NCBI GenBank assembly: GCA_964395065.1
Contig: CAYNAM010000031.1
Span: 1 to 23,022, forward strand
DNA: 23,022 bases
Direction of reading: 5' to 3'
Source of the DNA: Entomomonas sp964395065
Lineage (GTDB): Bacteria > Pseudomonadota > Gammaproteobacteria > Pseudomonadales > Pseudomonadaceae
Shown: positions 22,248-23,022 of the stretch, in pieces
Numbering within the stretch: the stretch's first letter is position 1
How the letters are laid out: the number at the start of each line of letters is the position of its first letter
Notes under the pieces: model-generated
The model's database searches: none
Told to the model about the DNA's origin: nothing
The model's input: the letters and a program-made list of their open reading frames with translations, nothing else
Program-made: the position numbers and the translations under genes

Positions 22248-23015
22248 ATGCCCTCATCTTATAATGCGCCAGATACTAATGGTCTATTTGGTTCCTTCGG
22301 TGGCCGTTATGTCGCTGAGACACTAATGCCATTAGTCTTAGATCTAGATAAAGCGTACACAGCAGCAAAAAACGATCAAGACTTCCTAAAAGAGCTTACT
22401 TATTTTCAGCGTGATTATATCGGGCGACCAAGTCCACTATACTTTGCTGAACGCCTTACAAAATATTGTGGCGGAGCACAAATTTATTTTAAACGAGAAG
22501 AGCTAAACCACACAGGGGCTCACAAAATCAATAATTGCATCGGCCAAATTCTTTTAGCCAAACGCATGGGGAAAACTCGTATTATTGCAGAAACAGGTGC
22601 AGGAATGCATGGGGTAGCCTCAGCAACGGTTACAGCACGCTTTGGCTTGCCATGTACTGTTTATATGGGTTCTACAGACATTGATCGCCAACAGCCAAAT
22701 GTTTTTCGCATGAAATTGTTAGGTGCTGAAGTCATTCCTGTCCAATCAGGAACAGGAACGCTTAAAGATGCTATGAATGAGGCTCTTCGAGACTGGGTAA
22801 CTAATGTTGCCAACACATTCTATCTCATCGGTACTGTAGCGGGACCTCATCCCTATCCTGCGATGGTTCGTGACTTTCAATCTGTAATAGGTAAAGAAAC
22901 CAAACAACAAATGCTAGAGAAGCAAGGAAAGCTTCCTGATAGTGTTATAGCATGTGTAGGCGGTGGATCTAACGCTATCGGCCTATTTTATCCTTTTATT
23001 GATGAAAAATCTTAA
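22248..23015 (+). CDS. trpB: Tryptophan synthase beta chain, interrupted by a premature stop
   Basis: PLP enzyme that joins indole and serine to make tryptophan. The N-terminal two thirds are excellent: NGLFGSFGGRYVAETLMP, the PLP lysine Lys93 in HTGAHKINNCIGQ, ETGAGMHGVASA (Met where many TrpB have Gln; I believe pseudomonads have Met), and the phosphate-binding CVGGGSNAIGLFYPFIDEKS. A normal TrpB is about 400 residues, but the frame ends in TAA at 23013-23015 after 255 codons, just after DEKS. Adding one base before TAACTGAA would restore an open frame (xTA ACT GAA), so a one-base deletion, real or from sequencing at the sequence edge, is the simplest explanation. GGAG lies seven bases before the ATG. 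As read, the product lacks the C-terminal part of the PLP domain and would be inactive. Confidence 0.9.
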   Translation: MPSSYNAPDTNGLFGSFGGRYVAETLMPLVLDLDKAYTAAKNDQDFLKELTYFQRDYIGRPSPLYFAERLTKYCGGAQIYFKREELNHTGAHKINNCIGQILLAKRMGKTRIIAETGAGMHGVASATVTARFGLPCTVYMGSTDIDRQQPNVFRMKLLGAEVIPVQSGTGTLKDAMNEALRDWVTNVANTFYLIGTVAGPHPYPAMVRDFQSVIGKETKQQMLEKQGKLPDSVIACVGGGSNAIGLFYPFIDEKS

Positions 23016-23022
23016 CTGAAAC

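Noticed and set aside
22605..22610. Met120 in the TrpB motif GAGMHG, considered as a damaged active-site residue (Gln in many TrpB)
   Set aside because: From memory, pseudomonad TrpB proteins carry Met here, so it is probably a lineage trait and not decay.

Overview
The window is AT-rich bacterial chromosome from a gammaproteobacterium. The gene order ilvI-ilvH-ilvC-(insert)-pssA, the ftsB-ispD pair, the DUF2388/DUF4105 set and the TrpB residues all look like Pseudomonadaceae, but base composition is far too AT-rich for ordinary Pseudomonas. A low-GC, host-associated relative of the Entomomonas type is my best guess; this is inference from protein resemblance and composition, not a database result. 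No rRNA, tRNA, CRISPR array, transposase or phage gene was seen.

Layout: bases 1-5855 read on the minus strand and hold ilvI, ilvH and ilvC (branched-chain amino acid synthesis), a NADAR-family glycosidase gene wedged in after the ilvC terminator, and pssA (phospholipid synthesis). Upstream of ilvI is a 450-base leader with a candidate Leu/Ile/Val-rich leader peptide and mutually exclusive RNA pairings. Next come two divergent genes sharing a DUF4124 domain, a small exported protein (minus) and an M23 peptidase (plus). From 6956 to 17849 everything is on the minus strand: a CNNM/CBS membrane protein, ubiA, a large DUF4105 protein with two small DUF2388 proteins, a FieF-type metal exporter, ispD, ftsB, and a tightly coupled patA-patB-ape1 set for adding and removing O-acetyl groups on peptidoglycan.

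From 18097 everything is on the plus strand: an unrecognised membrane-anchored protein, a seven-bladed RCC1-like propeller protein without a signal peptide, a solitary type 1 fimbrial subunit, and trpB. TrpB is interrupted by a stop after 255 codons, 7 bases before the window ends.

Taken together this is mostly housekeeping metabolism and cell envelope. Peptidoglycan O-acetylation and fimbriae would fit life in contact with a host that secretes lysozyme (inference). The most striking uncharacterised element is the 5' leader of the RCC1-like gene: three nested helices fold into a three-way junction whose closing stem buries the ribosome binding site, with its own candidate promoter just upstream. 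Second is the ilv leader region, third the trpB interruption.
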